NCBI GenBank assembly: GCA_934725685.1
Contig: CAKVBX010000003.1
Location: 1 to 64,000, forward strand
Direction: 5' to 3'
DNA: 64,000 bases
DNA from: an uncultured Bacilli bacterium
GTDB taxonomy: Bacteria; Bacillota_I; Bacilli_A; RFN20; CAG-288
Positions 8,711-18,016 of the stretch are shown one piece after another. The position numbers were made by a program, and so were the translations under genes. Positions within the stretch are counted from its first letter, which is position 1; every line of letters starts with the position of its first letter. The notes beneath the pieces are model-generated. The model was not told the DNA's origin. It made no database searches and saw only the letters and a list, made by a program, of their open reading frames with translations.

Positions 8711-9322
8711 TTACAGCTTTCTGTTGTAGAATTCAATAACCTGAGCTTCATCAATCTCAGAAGTGAGTTCGGATCTCTCAGGATAACGGACATAAGTGCC
8801 CTCGAGCTTGTTGGCATCGACGGTGACGAAACCGAGGATGGCAGGCTTAGATTCAACAACTTCACGGACAATCTTCAGATTCTTGGAAGCTTCCTTAAAG
8901 GAAATGACATCGTTGATGGAAACGATGTAGGAAGGAATATCGACCTTCTTGCCATTGACGGTGACATGACCATGGGTGACAAGCTGTCTGGCCTGTCTTC
9001 TGGTCTTGGCGAAGCCCATACGGAAGACAAGGTTGTCAAGACGGGATTCGAGAAGCTGGAAGAGAGCGAGACCGGTGGATTTTTCCTTGTCAGCCTTAGC
9101 GATAAGGAAGAATCTTCTGAACTGCTTTTCAGAAAGGCCGTAGGTGAATCTAAGCTTCTGCTTTTCAGCGAGCTGAGTTCCGTATTCGGTCTTCTTCTTG
9201 GCACGGGCATCGCCGTGCTGTCCAGGAACAGTCTGACGCTTTGCAAGCTCTTCACCTGTTCCTAAAACGGAATAACCTAATCTTCTGGAGATTCTCCAGG
9301 CAGGTCCTGTGTAACGTGACAT
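8711..9322 (-). CDS. rpsD: 30S ribosomal protein S4
   Basis: The 203-residue S4 has the N-terminus MSRYTGPAWRISRRLGYSV, the loop typical of the zinc-free form, and the S4 RNA-binding domain RLDNLVFRMGFAKTRRQARQ (about residues 95-114) followed by LVTHGHVTVNGKKVDIPSY. S4 nucleates 30S assembly on 16S rRNA and in Bacillota represses its own gene through the mRNA leader. The ATG at 9322 has AAAGGAG 9 nt upstream; an in-frame TTG two codons earlier is less likely. It has its own consensus promoter about 140 nt upstream and is isolated from other ribosomal protein genes, as in B. subtilis. tRNA-His follows. Confidence 0.97.
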   Translation of the reverse strand: MSRYTGPAWRISRRLGYSVLGTGEELAKRQTVPGQHGDARAKKKTEYGTQLAEKQKLRFTYGLSEKQFRRFFLIAKADKEKSTGLALFQLLESRLDNLVFRMGFAKTRRQARQLVTHGHVTVNGKKVDIPSYIVSINDVISFKEASKNLKIVREVVESKPAILGFVTVDANKLEGTYVRYPERSELTSEIDEAQVIEFYNRKL

Positions 9323-9328
9323 TTGCAA

Positions 9329-9464
9329 TTTCTCCTTTGTTTAGTTACTGGCATAACATAAGAGCGTAAGTCCATCGATTCCGGATGATCGTTGTTCACC
9401 TTTGTAGCAAGGCTACTTTAGTCAGCGTCATCAGACAAATCGCTACTTGCGTGCTACGCATGCG
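9329..9464 (-). promoter_or_regulatory. Probable S4 autoregulatory leader of rpsD
   Basis: About 140 nt separate the predicted transcription start from the rpsD start. The leader contains several hairpin-forming elements, for example GTAGCCTTGCTAC and GCATGCGTAGCACGC on the minus strand. Bacillota rpsD genes are known to carry an S4-binding leader that mimics the 16S site. The call rests on position and length; the fold was not computed. Confidence 0.5.
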
Positions 9465-9470
9465 AAAGAT

Positions 9471-9499
9471 ACTATACCAAACGGGCGGAGCATTTTCAA
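9471..9499 (-). promoter_or_regulatory. rpsD promoter
   Basis: On the minus strand TTGAAA (complement of 9494-9499), a 17-nt spacer and TATAGT (complement of 9471-9476) form a near-consensus sigma-A promoter. It is divergent from the leuS promoter. Confidence 0.78.
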
Positions 9500-9631
9500 G
9501 AAATTTTTTCTGAATTTATCAATCCCCGTTCTCCGTATCTCACTTTTCACCTTTGACTATTTCTATTCCCAACCTATCCCGCCTTTCCTTGCTTTTCTAG
9601 AGGAAACGACTGCAAGAAAATTCTTCCCTGA

Positions 9632-9660
9632 TTGCATTATAAATGGTTTCTAACTATAAT
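9632..9660 (+). promoter_or_regulatory. leuS promoter
   Basis: TTGCAT (9632-9637), a 17-nt spacer and TATAAT (9655-9660) precede the leuS ribosome-binding site AAGGAG (9676-9681). The leader is about 20 nt, so there is no room for a T-box. Confidence 0.8.
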
Positions 9661-9689
9661 TTATCTGTTTAATCTAAGGAGATTTTTCT

Positions 9690-12101
9690 ATGGGATATGA
9701 CTTTAAATCAATCGAAGAAAAATGGGAAAAAGTCTGGGAGGAACAGAAAGCCTTCCGTACCGATGCCCATGACTTCTCTAAGCCGAAGTTCTTCGTCATG
9801 GATATGTTCCCTTATCCGAGTGCCGTCGGACTTCATGTCGGACATGTCGAAGGATATACGGCAACAGACGCCTTGGCCAGAATGAAAAGAATGCAGGGAT
9901 TCAACGTCCTTCATCCAATTGGCTATGATGCCTTCGGCCTACCGGCGGAACAGTTCGCCATCAAGAATAACAAGAACCCTGGCCCTTATACTGATCAGAA
10001 CATCGACAATTTCCGCACTCAGCTGAAGAGGCTCGGGTTTTCCTATGACTGGGATAGAGAAATCAAGACGACCGATCCTAGCTATTACAAATGGACGCAG
10101 TGGATTTTTCTCAAGCTCTATGAGAAAGGCTTAGCCTATGAGGATTACCGTCTTGTCAACTGGTGTCCGGCTTTAGGTACCGTCCTTGCCAACGAGGAAG
10201 TTATCGACGGCAAGAGCGAAAGAGGCGGATTCCCTGTCGAGAGAAGACCGATGAAGCAGTGGGTTCTCAAGATCACCGCTTATGCGGACAAACTGCTTGA
10301 TGGTTTAGATAAAATCGACTGGCCTGCTTCCACTCTCGCCATGCAGAGAAACTGGATTGGCAAGAGCAAGGGTACAGTCGTATGCTTCCCGGTCAAGGAT
10401 TCCGATAAGACCGTCGAAGTCTTTACCACGCGTGCCGATACGCTTTTCGGTTGCACTTATGTCGTTCTTGCGCCAGAACATCCTTTTGTCAAGGAATTGA
10501 CCACAGAGGGACAGAAGGAGGCGGTTGACGCCTATCTGAAACTTGTCGCTTCGAAATCCGATCAGGAAAGAACGGATGGAAGCAAAGAGAAGACTGGTGT
10601 CTTCCTTGGCAGTTATGCCATCAACCCAATCAATGGCAAGGTCGTCCCAATCTATATCGGCGACTATGTCTTGGCCACCTACGGAAGCGGCGCCGTCATG
10701 GGGGTTCCGACTCACGATCAGCGTGATTATGATTTTGCTAAGAAACACAATATCGAAATGATTCAGGTCATCGAAGGGGATTGCTCCTCTTCGGCCTATG
10801 AAGGCGACGGAAAGCACATCAATTCCGATTTTGCCAATGGCATGAACAATAAGGATGCCAAAAAAGCCATCACGGAAAAGCTCATCGAAATCGGTAAAGG
10901 CCGCTATCAGGTCAATTACAAACTCAGAGACTGGCTCTTCTCCCGTCAGCGTTATTGGGGCGAACCGATTCCTGTCATCCACATGGAAGACGGAACGACA
11001 AGACCCGTGCCGTATGATCAGCTCCCGCTCACATTGCCGGAAATGAAGGACTATAAGCCCGCCGGAGATGGACAGCCCCCGCTTTCCAAGGAAAAGGAAT
11101 GGCTCGAAGTCAAAATCGACGGCAAGAAGGGACTCCGTGAAACCAACACCATGCCGCAGTGGGCCGGTTCCTCCTGGTACTATGCCAGATACATCGATCC
11201 GCACAATGACAAGGCCATCGGCGATAAGGAACTTCTTGATCATTGGCTCCCTGTCGATGTCTATGTCGGCGGTGCCGAACATGCCGTCTTACATCTGCTC
11301 TATGCCAGATTCTGGCATAAGTTCCTCCACGACCAAGGAATCTTCAAGTCGGACGAACCATTCCAGAAACTTTACCATCAGGGCCTTGTTTTAGGACCGG
11401 ACGGTCAGAAGATGTCCAAATCCCTGGGCAATACCGTCTCTCCTGACGATGTCATCCGGGAATATGGTGCCGACAGTCTCCGACTCTATGAAATGTTCAA
11501 GGGGCCTGTCGATCAGTCGATGCCTTGGTCCAATGACGGCCCGAGAGCCGCCAAGCGTTTCCTCGACAAGTTCTATCGTCTCTATTCCGATCCGGAATTC
11601 ACGAAGAAAATCACGAATGAGGATAATCCGGAACTCGATTTCATCTATCATGCCACCGTCAAGAAATGCACCAATGACTATGAAATCCTCCACTACAACA
11701 CCGGTATTTCTCAGCTCATGGTCTGCATCTCTGAGTTCTATAAGGCAGAAAAACTCCCGAAGACTATGCTCTTAGGCTTGGCTCAGCTCCTTTCTCCAAT
11801 CTGCCCTCATATCGCACAGGAGTGCTATACGCTCTTAGGCTATGACGGTCTCATCGACTATGTGAAATGGCCGAGCTTTGATGAGGGAAAGATGAACAAC
11901 AGACCGGTCACTTATGCCGTTCAGGTCAACGGCAAGCTCCGTGCCACCATCGAATGGAAGAAGGACTGCTCCGACGAAGAACTCGAAGAACTCAAGAAGA
12001 CCGCTCTTAACGATAGCCGTGTCCTTCCGTTCCTGGAAGGGAAGCAAGTGGTCAAAGTCATCGCTGTCCGTAATAAAATCGTTTCCATCGTCATCAAATG
12101 A
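9690..12101 (+). CDS. leuS: Leucyl-tRNA synthetase
   Basis: This 803-residue class I synthetase charges tRNA-Leu. The HIGH-type motif is [18 protein letters not shown] (about residues 44-61) and the KMSKS loop is [10 protein letters not shown] (about 571-580). A CP1 editing domain lies between them, with [20 protein letters not shown] (about 248-267). The length matches bacterial LeuRS. The strong promoter and AAGGAG 8 nt before the ATG fix the start. It is a single-gene unit closed by a terminator. The short leader shows that it is not T-box controlled, unlike many Bacillota leuS genes. Confidence 0.97.
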   Translation: MGYDFKSIEEKWEKVWEEQKAFRTDAHDFSKPKFFVMDMFPYPSAVGLHVGHVEGYTATDALARMKRMQGFNVLHPIGYDAFGLPAEQFAIKNNKNPGPYTDQNIDNFRTQLKRLGFSYDWDREIKTTDPSYYKWTQWIFLKLYEKGLAYEDYRLVNWCPALGTVLANEEVIDGKSERGGFPVERRPMKQWVLKITAYADKLLDGLDKIDWPASTLAMQRNWIGKSKGTVVCFPVKDSDKTVEVFTTRADTLFGCTYVVLAPEHPFVKELTTEGQKEAVDAYLKLVASKSDQERTDGSKEKTGVFLGSYAINPINGKVVPIYIGDYVLATYGSGAVMGVPTHDQRDYDFAKKHNIEMIQVIEGDCSSSAYEGDGKHINSDFANGMNNKDAKKAITEKLIEIGKGRYQVNYKLRDWLFSRQRYWGEPIPVIHMEDGTTRPVPYDQLPLTLPEMKDYKPAGDGQPPLSKEKEWLEVKIDGKKGLRETNTMPQWAGSSWYYARYIDPHNDKAIGDKELLDHWLPVDVYVGGAEHAVLHLLYARFWHKFLHDQGIFKSDEPFQKLYHQGLVLGPDGQKMSKSLGNTVSPDDVIREYGADSLRLYEMFKGPVDQSMPWSNDGPRAAKRFLDKFYRLYSDPEFTKKITNEDNPELDFIYHATVKKCTNDYEILHYNTGISQLMVCISEFYKAEKLPKTMLLGLAQLLSPICPHIAQECYTLLGYDGLIDYVKWPSFDEGKMNNRPVTYAVQVNGKLRATIEWKKDCSDEELEELKKTALNDSRVLPFLEGKQVVKVIAVRNKIVSIVIK

Positions 12102-12106
12102 TTATG

Positions 12107-12137
12107 AAAAGTGCCGGTTTCAAAACCGGCACTTTTT
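12107..12137 (+). terminator. leuS terminator
   Basis: The stem GTGCCGGTT/AACCGGCAC (12111-12119 and 12124-12132) is followed by TTTTT, starting 10 nt past the stop codon. Confidence 0.88.
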
Positions 12138-12387
12138 AGTGCAGTTCTTTGCAGAATCCGTCATATTAAATGCTTTTGTCGAATTTTTTTGAAAAAGGTA
12201 ATGAAATTATTGACTTTTTATAGAAACGCAATTAGCATTTAGACAATAAGAAATGAGGCAATCGATAGGAAACACACTCTCGATTCCTCTTACGACCTCT
12301 TTCTGAAGCTGTGTCAGCCGAGCGTTCTGAATCGTTGAAGAAGATGAATTACAATAAACGGAATGTAAAGCGAAAACGGAGGAACCT
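12138..12387 (+). promoter_or_regulatory. Upstream region of the large lipoprotein gene
   Basis: This is 250 nt of AT-rich spacer. TTGACT (12210-12215), 17 nt and TAGCAT (12233-12238) form a weak promoter candidate, and TACAAT near 12350 is a second possible -10 without a good -35. CGGAGG about 7 nt before the ATG serves as ribosome-binding site. Nothing else was recognised. Confidence 0.35.
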
Positions 12388-13719
12388 ATGAAAAAATCCG
12401 CGTTGCTGTTCCTGATTCCCTTTCTTCTCCTTCCCTCCTGTGGCAAGGAGAAACCCAATCCGTCTTTTGACGGTAACTATTTCCGTTATCCGGAGCCGAA
12501 ATACAAAGTGCTAAACTACGGAGAATCCATCGTCATCGACTTCGAAAAGGAGCTTTTCAGCGATGGTACGATGTCTACCATCTATGAGGAACGGATTCCA
12601 GTCAAGGAAAAATATGATTCTATCGGTATTGCCGAATTTCCTGGCACCACTGATGCTTCCTTTATCCAAGTGAAGCAGTTATCTCCCTTCAAATATAGAT
12701 TCACAAATCGAAATACGACGGAGGACTGCCTCAAATATGGTCCTCGGACTTATTTCTATAACAAGAAGTCGAATACTTATGGATCGGCGGAAATGGCTTT
12801 CCATCTCTTTTTCCAACCGAAAGAAGAATCGATAGTGAAAATCAGCAACCTAAAGGATTTTGAAAAAATCAGGATGAGATCTTCCGTCCGTTTGTGTGCT
12901 GATATTGATATGACGGATTACAACAAAATGAAACAACAGCTTATCGATACAGACGGTAAAGGGACTTTTTCTGGATGTTTTTTGAATCCTGACCACCATG
13001 TCATCAGGAATTGGACCCTTGATGATGACGGCAGCTGGCATGGCGGCCTTTTCGATTCTGTTATCTGTGCAGTTTTTGACTCACTGGTTTTTGAAAACAT
13101 TTCCTATCAATGCCTTGAAAAACCTAAATTCGATTTTGGGCTGATTTCACGGACAAGTGAAGAAAGTCATTATCAAAACATCATTATCAGAAACTTAAAC
13201 TGTGAAGTTTTGGGTGGGTCGATAGGAAGCCTGATTGGCTCCAGCTATCAGGATAGTTATACCGGTTGCGATATCGAATCTACCATAATCAATCATGGAA
13301 AAGGAACAAAGCTTGCTTCCGACCATCAGGTAGGAGGCCTGGCCGCCAAGTATTCGTTGATTTATGACAATTATTGCTATCCCTGGACTGAGGAAAAATC
13401 GTTCCGTGAATACTTCCGAAAATTCCGCGATAATTATCCGAAGGAGGAAGCCTGCCGATTGGCAGAAGAAGAAATTGACCGCTATGCGTATCGATACAGC
13501 ATCAAAAACAATAGGCTTAAGGTACATTTGAAAAGCCCAGGTTATTGTGCAGGCGGCCTTTTCGGAACGGCTCCTATGATTCACTATTCGGATACCAACA
13601 TCGTCGAAGGCTCCATCGAAGGATATCGTTCCGGAACCTACCGTGGCACCAGTGAGTGGCAGTGGTATTACTATGAACGCACCAACAGTTTTGTACCAGA
13701 TAGGGATGCTGGTGAATGA
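12388..13719 (+). CDS. Surface lipoprotein with beta-helix/GLUG-like repeats
   Basis: The 443-residue protein begins with a lipoprotein signal peptide, MKKSALLFLIPFLLLPSC, with lipobox LPSC and Cys18 as probable lipidation site. From about residue 160 the pattern CADIDMTDY, GTFSGCFLNPDHHVIRNWT, WHGGLFDSV and FENISYQCL recalls pseudo-beta-helix proteins in which each turn reads 'ADIDL ... GTFDGNGHTI ... GGLFG ... NL'. A second set, RNLNCEVLGGSIGSLIGSS and QVGGLAAKYS, follows. It is likely anchored outside the membrane as an adhesin or structural surface protein. It stands alone between two terminators. The family is not recognised more specifically, and no enzymatic motif is apparent. Confidence 0.65.
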   Translation: MKKSALLFLIPFLLLPSCGKEKPNPSFDGNYFRYPEPKYKVLNYGESIVIDFEKELFSDGTMSTIYEERIPVKEKYDSIGIAEFPGTTDASFIQVKQLSPFKYRFTNRNTTEDCLKYGPRTYFYNKKSNTYGSAEMAFHLFFQPKEESIVKISNLKDFEKIRMRSSVRLCADIDMTDYNKMKQQLIDTDGKGTFSGCFLNPDHHVIRNWTLDDDGSWHGGLFDSVICAVFDSLVFENISYQCLEKPKFDFGLISRTSEESHYQNIIIRNLNCEVLGGSIGSLIGSSYQDSYTGCDIESTIINHGKGTKLASDHQVGGLAAKYSLIYDNYCYPWTEEKSFREYFRKFRDNYPKEEACRLAEEEIDRYAYRYSIKNNRLKVHLKSPGYCAGGLFGTAPMIHYSDTNIVEGSIEGYRSGTYRGTSEWQWYYYERTNSFVPDRDAGE

Positions 13720-13756
13720 GAGGCTGTCCCTCCACTCTTGAAAAAATCCGGACTCA

Positions 13757-13786
13757 AAACAGTCGGCTAGAAAAGCCGACTGTTTT
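13757..13786. terminator. Bidirectional terminator
   Basis: AAAACAGTCGGCT/AGCCGACTGTTTT (13757-13769 and 13774-13786) is a perfect stem with A and T flanks. It separates the convergent lipoprotein and pepC genes. Confidence 0.9.
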
Positions 13787-13806
13787 CGTTGATTTTCAGT
13801 TTTCCC

Positions 13807-15153
13807 TTATTTCATCTCTGCCCAAAGCGTATCGAAGGGATCCTCCTCGAGGATAGAGGAAGCATCATAGGCTTTCAGAATTTCAGCATCGACAAATTCC
13901 CTGCGGATGAAGACTTCATAGACATAGTCATCGAACCAGGCATCATTCATGACGAAGTACCCGTTCTTTCCACAGTCTTTCCCCCAGGAATTTTCGACTT
14001 TCCAGCGGTTGGGTCTCTCCCCGTCAGGAAGATTGACTCCGGTGAAGGTCATGGCATGATTACAGAAGGAGGTGCGATAAGTGAGACGGTCTCCCTTCTT
14101 CATTCTATTATGGAGGGAGAAGAGGGAATCCGTCTTGAGGATATCGCTGGCAAGATAGCCTTCCTTTCTCATGGACTGAGCGAGGACATCGCTTCCGAAC
14201 CAGACCGGTTCTCCCGCCTTCAGAGAGCGGATGGTGGCATCCTTGACCGCCTTCAGGCCGGCATGGAAGAAGATGACGGGATCGCCGTCTTCGACGTTGT
14301 TGACAAAGTGACAGGTATACTTCTGAAAGTTTTTCATTCTCGGCAAGGGGGAATCGCAAAGGGCGACATACTGATCGAGATCCGCCTTGATGTACTGCTC
14401 ATAGAATTCCTTCGGTGTGATGTTTTCGATATGGTGGAACGTCTTCTCCTTATCCTTAGAACGATAGTCGAAGGAAAAGGACGGTACAGGTTTTCCTAAA
14501 GAGAGGGAGAGGATACGATAGACATCATTGAGGTACCCTTCCTTCATTCTGCGGAGGACGAGCTTGCTGGCACCCTTGTTCTTCGCTTCGCGGAGTTCCA
14601 TCATCGCCTGTGCAAGATAACCGGTGAGGACCTGGTTGAGCTCTCCGGTTGAGGTGGAAACGCTGAGGTCGGGCATGACACCAATCGGAACGACACCGTA
14701 TTTCTTGACTAAGTTCGTGAACATGACGAAATGGCCGCCGTCGCCGAGACCGGAATCAAGCATAAACATATTGAGCCGGGAATCCGGTTCTTCTCCAGCG
14801 AGTTCGATGACACTTTCCAGGAAGAAATTGCTCTTTTCGAGCTTGTCAAAGAACTGAAGATAGGACTGGGAAAGCTCGATGTCGTCGACATTCAGATTCT
14901 TCATCAGAATCGTGCGGAGGACATTGAGGCCGGCAAAAAGCCAGCAGCGGCCGCTCTGCTTCTGATTGCAGACGGCTCCGGTTTCCAAATCGACGGAAAA
15001 AGTGAAGGAAAGGCTCTTGAGCAGATCCTCGTCGATGCAGGAGGCGTTGATGCCGTTCTTGGTGATGGTGTGACGGAGAATGGAAGACATGTCTCTGCTG
15101 TCACAGTCGTTTTCGAACAGGCAAAGATCCTGTTCATTGATGCTATTGTTCAT
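13807..15153 (-). CDS. pepC: Aminopeptidase C (C1B papain-like, bleomycin hydrolase family)
   Basis: The 448-residue cytosolic cysteine aminopeptidase has the catalytic segment NQKQSGRCWLFAGLN (C70, with Q64 as oxyanion residue), the histidine in CNHAMTFTGVN (about 366) and the asparagine in KVENSWGKDCG (about 388). PepC homohexamers remove N-terminal residues from peptides imported or released by other proteases. AAGGAG lies 6 nt before the ATG at 15153. It is transcribed alone, divergently from the cysteine desulfurase. The length matches the family, and the C-terminus (WAEMK) is not the classical self-processing tail but lies close to it. Confidence 0.93.
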   Translation of the reverse strand: MNNSINEQDLCLFENDCDSRDMSSILRHTITKNGINASCIDEDLLKSLSFTFSVDLETGAVCNQKQSGRCWLFAGLNVLRTILMKNLNVDDIELSQSYLQFFDKLEKSNFFLESVIELAGEEPDSRLNMFMLDSGLGDGGHFVMFTNLVKKYGVVPIGVMPDLSVSTSTGELNQVLTGYLAQAMMELREAKNKGASKLVLRRMKEGYLNDVYRILSLSLGKPVPSFSFDYRSKDKEKTFHHIENITPKEFYEQYIKADLDQYVALCDSPLPRMKNFQKYTCHFVNNVEDGDPVIFFHAGLKAVKDATIRSLKAGEPVWFGSDVLAQSMRKEGYLASDILKTDSLFSLHNRMKKGDRLTYRTSFCNHAMTFTGVNLPDGERPNRWKVENSWGKDCGKNGYFVMNDAWFDDYVYEVFIRREFVDAEILKAYDASSILEEDPFDTLWAEMK

Positions 15154-15192
15154 TGGTTACTCCTTGATGATCGCAATTGTTTATTGCAAATC

Positions 15193-15198
15193 ATGATA
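15193..15198 (-). promoter_or_regulatory. Candidate extended -10 element of pepC
   Basis: The minus strand reads TGTTATCAT, a TGn-extended -10 hexamer about 40 nt before the ATG. No good -35 was seen. Confidence 0.4.
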
Positions 15199-15397
15199 AC
15201 ACGGGAAAAAGACTGGGGTCATCTTTTTTTACCGGGTCACTTTGCTTTGCACCATCAATGGAATTGCAAAAAACATTATGGAAATGGGAAAATTCAATAC
15301 ACATACAAAAAACCCGGGATTGCAAAAAAGCGATTACATTTCAGACTCTTCGGAAACGTATAGGGCGAAACCGCGGATTTGTGGTAAAATTCTAGGC

Positions 15398-16510
15398 GTG
15401 ATTTATCTTGATTATAGTGCCAATCATCCTGTCAGAAAGGAAGTCCTCGATGCCTTTGTGAAAACCGAGGAGACCTTTTTCGGCAATGCCAATTCCCTGC
15501 ATGCGCTGGGTAGGGAAGCCGAAGGGGAATACGAGCGGCTCAACCGCTCTGTCCTTTCCCTTCTCGGGCTATCTCCTGAAGCGTATGAAATCATCTATAC
15601 CTCCTCGGCCACGGAGAGCAACAACACCGTCATCAAAGGGGTTTTCGATGCCTATTCCGGCTTCGGAAAACACATTCTGACGAGTCAGTTCGAACATTCC
15701 TCCGTCAACGGAACGCTCTCTTATCTGAAAAACAAGGGGGCGGATGTCGAATTCATCGAAACCGAAGGGGATGGTAAATTATCCTTGGAGGATTTTGCGA
15801 AGAAACTGCGCGGCGATACCATCCTTGTGACCTGCCCCTTTGTCGAAAGCGAAGTAGGAACCGTTCAGCCCGTCCACGAAATCCAGAAGCTCATTGAGAG
15901 ATATCCGAACAGCCATTTCCTCTGCGATGCCACACAGGGGATTGGGAAGATTCCGTTTGCTTGCGAAGGGCTTGACTTCGTCTCTTTTGCTCCCCATAAG
16001 TTCGGAGGCATCATCGGGACCGGAGTTCTGGTGAAGAAAAAGAACATCGTTCTGACCCCGCTGCTCCACGGCGGGAAGAGCGCATCGATTTACCGGTCTT
16101 CCACGCTTCCGCTCGGCCTGGTGAGTAGTGTGGAATGCGCCTTGCGCCTTGCCCTTTCCGAAGAGGGGGAACATGGGGCGAAGGTTTCTAAGCTGAATAA
16201 GAGACTGAGAGAGGAGATGGCACGGATTCCGGGCGTCATCCTCAATTCCCCCGTCGGTAATCCTTATATCCTCAATTTCTCCGTGCAGGGGAAGAAAGGG
16301 GCAGACACTGTGTCTTATTTTTCCCAGCATGGAATCTGTCTCTCCCAGAAGAGTGCCTGTTCTATCCTCAATACACCGTCGAAACCTGTCATGGCCATTT
16401 ATCACGACAAGAAGAGAGCCTTCGAAAGCGTCCGGGTCTCTCTTTCCTATCTTACAACGGAGGAAGAAATCGACACTTTCCTCTCAGTTTTAAAGGAGTA
16501 TACGAAATGA
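15398..16510 (+). CDS. Cysteine desulfurase (NifS/IscS family)
   Basis: From a GTG start this encodes 370 residues beginning VIYLDYSANHPVRKEVLDAF, the standard aminotransferase-V N-terminus (YLDNAATTP equivalent). The PLP lysine is in SFAPHKFGGIIGTG (about residues 199-212), the cofactor histidine is in FEHSSVN, and the catalytic cysteine loop is SQKSACSILN. It releases persulfide sulfur from cysteine. The reading frame is open further upstream, but the conserved N-terminus begins at the GTG. A TGTGGTAAAAT element ends 7 nt before it, so the message may be nearly leaderless. The stop overlaps the start of a TtcA-like tRNA thiolase by 4 nt, which suggests that it feeds sulfur to that enzyme. 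Confidence 0.88.
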   Translation: MIYLDYSANHPVRKEVLDAFVKTEETFFGNANSLHALGREAEGEYERLNRSVLSLLGLSPEAYEIIYTSSATESNNTVIKGVFDAYSGFGKHILTSQFEHSSVNGTLSYLKNKGADVEFIETEGDGKLSLEDFAKKLRGDTILVTCPFVESEVGTVQPVHEIQKLIERYPNSHFLCDATQGIGKIPFACEGLDFVSFAPHKFGGIIGTGVLVKKKNIVLTPLLHGGKSASIYRSSTLPLGLVSSVECALRLALSEEGEHGAKVSKLNKRLREEMARIPGVILNSPVGNPYILNFSVQGKKGADTVSYFSQHGICLSQKSACSILNTPSKPVMAIYHDKKRAFESVRVSLSYLTTEEEIDTFLSVLKEYTK

Positions 16511-17496
16511 ACGAAAAGAAAGTCCAAAATCTGACCCCCGGGGAATTGGCCGAACATTCTCTGATCACCACTTATAAGTTCCGTATCTGGAGAATGTTCA
16601 CAAAAGCACTCAAAATTTATGAGTTGCTTTCTCCCAATGATAGGGTCTGCGTCTGCATTTCCGGCGGTAAGGATTCCATGTTGATGGGTCTTCTCTTCAA
16701 GCATCTCGAAGCTTATTCTGACTTTCCGTTCGAAGTGAGATATCTCGTGATGAACCCGGGCTATAACGACATCAATCTTCAGATCATCAAGAACAACCTC
16801 GAACTTTTGAAAATCCCGGCAACCATCGTCAACACGGATATTTTTGATATCGCAAACAACACAGACAAGAAGCCTTGCTACCTTTGCGCCAAGATGAGAA
16901 GAGGCGCCCTATACCGTATCGCCAAGGAATGGGGCTGCAACAAAATCGCCTTAGGCCATCATTATGACGATGTCATCGAGACGACTTTGATGAACATGCT
17001 CAATGCCGGTTCTTTTCAGACGATGCTTCCGAAGCTTCACTCCGATCACTATGAGGGCATGGAAGTCATCCGTCCTCTCTATCTCATCCGGGAAAACGAC
17101 ATCATCGACTGGAAGGTGAAGAACCGGCTCACCTTCATTCAGTGTGCCTGCCGGTTCACCGAGAACTGCGCCATCTGCGATAACGGCGGAGGCGGAAGCC
17201 AGCGCTATGAGACCAAGATGCTCATCCGAAAACTGATGAAGGAATATTCCCCTGCCGTGGAGAAGAATATTTTCAAAGCTGCTTCTAATGTCAATCTCGA
17301 CATGATTTTAGGCTATAAACAGGGTGGAAAAGAGCATTCTTTCCTGGATGATTTCGATGAAGAAGGAAAGAGAATCGATGAACAGATCCGTTCTCTCGGC
17401 TTAGAGAAGAAAGCTTTGGACAAGGCGGCCGGGGAACACAAGGAATTCGTCGTCGATGAGACCTTTAACTACCGGAAAAAGAAGGAGACGGAGTGA
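16507..17496 (+). CDS. TtcA-like PP-loop tRNA thiolation protein
   Basis: This 329-residue adenylating PP-loop ATPase shows the loop CISGGKDSMLMG (about residues 49-60), the cysteine pair CYLCAKMRRG (about 119-128), ALGHHYDDVIETTLMN and a C-terminal cysteine cluster CACRFTENCAICDNGGGG. This matches the TtcA family, which carries a [4Fe-4S] cluster on three cysteines and makes 2-thiocytidine-32 in tRNA. Start ATG overlaps the upstream desulfurase stop, so the two are translationally coupled and probably form a donor-acceptor pair for tRNA thiolation. The extension of about 60 residues after the core is charged and of unknown role. Assignment to TtcA rather than another PP-loop thiolase is by motif only. 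Confidence 0.82.
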   Translation: MNEKKVQNLTPGELAEHSLITTYKFRIWRMFTKALKIYELLSPNDRVCVCISGGKDSMLMGLLFKHLEAYSDFPFEVRYLVMNPGYNDINLQIIKNNLELLKIPATIVNTDIFDIANNTDKKPCYLCAKMRRGALYRIAKEWGCNKIALGHHYDDVIETTLMNMLNAGSFQTMLPKLHSDHYEGMEVIRPLYLIRENDIIDWKVKNRLTFIQCACRFTENCAICDNGGGGSQRYETKMLIRKLMKEYSPAVEKNIFKAASNVNLDMILGYKQGGKEHSFLDDFDEEGKRIDEQIRSLGLEKKALDKAAGEHKEFVVDETFNYRKKKETE

Positions 17497-17547
17497 ATCT
17501 CTCTTATTCCTTTGGAATAAAGACTTTCGGTCTACCCCCTTTCATGG

Positions 17548-17559
17548 TATACTAATGCC
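17548..17559 (+). promoter_or_regulatory. Extended -10 promoter with start codon 6 nt downstream
   Basis: TGGTATACT (TATACT at 17548-17553) is followed by AATGCC and the ATG at 17560. No ribosome-binding site is present, so the message is probably leaderless. Confidence 0.6.
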
Positions 17560-18000
17560 ATGAAAAACGCGTTCTTTGGATGTTGTCTCTTATCGGTCAC
17601 TCTTCTCTGTTCCTGTTCGCATGGTCTTGCTTCCTCTTTGGAGGAAGACAAGGCAAAGATGCGGGAACAGGGAGATTTTTCTTTTAATCCGTCTTCCACT
17701 TTCACGGACTGCTTCCAGTCGACTCAGAAAGACGGGCTTTTCCGGTTCTCCTATACACTGGATCAAGCCGATAAGGATTACCATCATGTCCGTCTTCTTC
17801 TTTCGCCGAAGAAAGACCAGTTCTTTCCCTTCGGCTACGAAGCGGAATACACCCTTGTGAATGACAAATCAGAAGCGGATAGAGACAAGAACATCATCTA
17901 CGGCATCAACATCAATTTCTCCTCCACCATTGACATCGATTCTCTCTACGCCTATTTCTCCTCCGACGAAGCTTCGTTCTATTACACCGTCACGAAATAA
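17560..18000 (+). CDS. Small lipoprotein of unknown function
   Basis: The 146-residue protein begins MKNAFFGCCLLSVTLLCSCS, a lipoprotein-like signal peptide with lipobox LCSC. The mature part is charged, with alternating beta-like segments such as GLFRFSYTLDQADKDYHHVR and YGININFSSTIDIDSLYAYF. No known domain is recognised. It lies between the TtcA-like gene (63 nt before) and tex (16 nt after), and its promoter may also serve tex and the following cluster. Base and codon use look like the neighbours. Function is unknown; an extracytoplasmic membrane-anchored protein is the most that can be said. Confidence 0.7.
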   Translation: MKNAFFGCCLLSVTLLCSCSHGLASSLEEDKAKMREQGDFSFNPSSTFTDCFQSTQKDGLFRFSYTLDQADKDYHHVRLLLSPKKDQFFPFGYEAEYTLVNDKSEADRDKNIIYGININFSSTIDIDSLYAYFSSDEASFYYTVTK

Positions 18001-18016
18001 TGAAAGGATAATCAGC

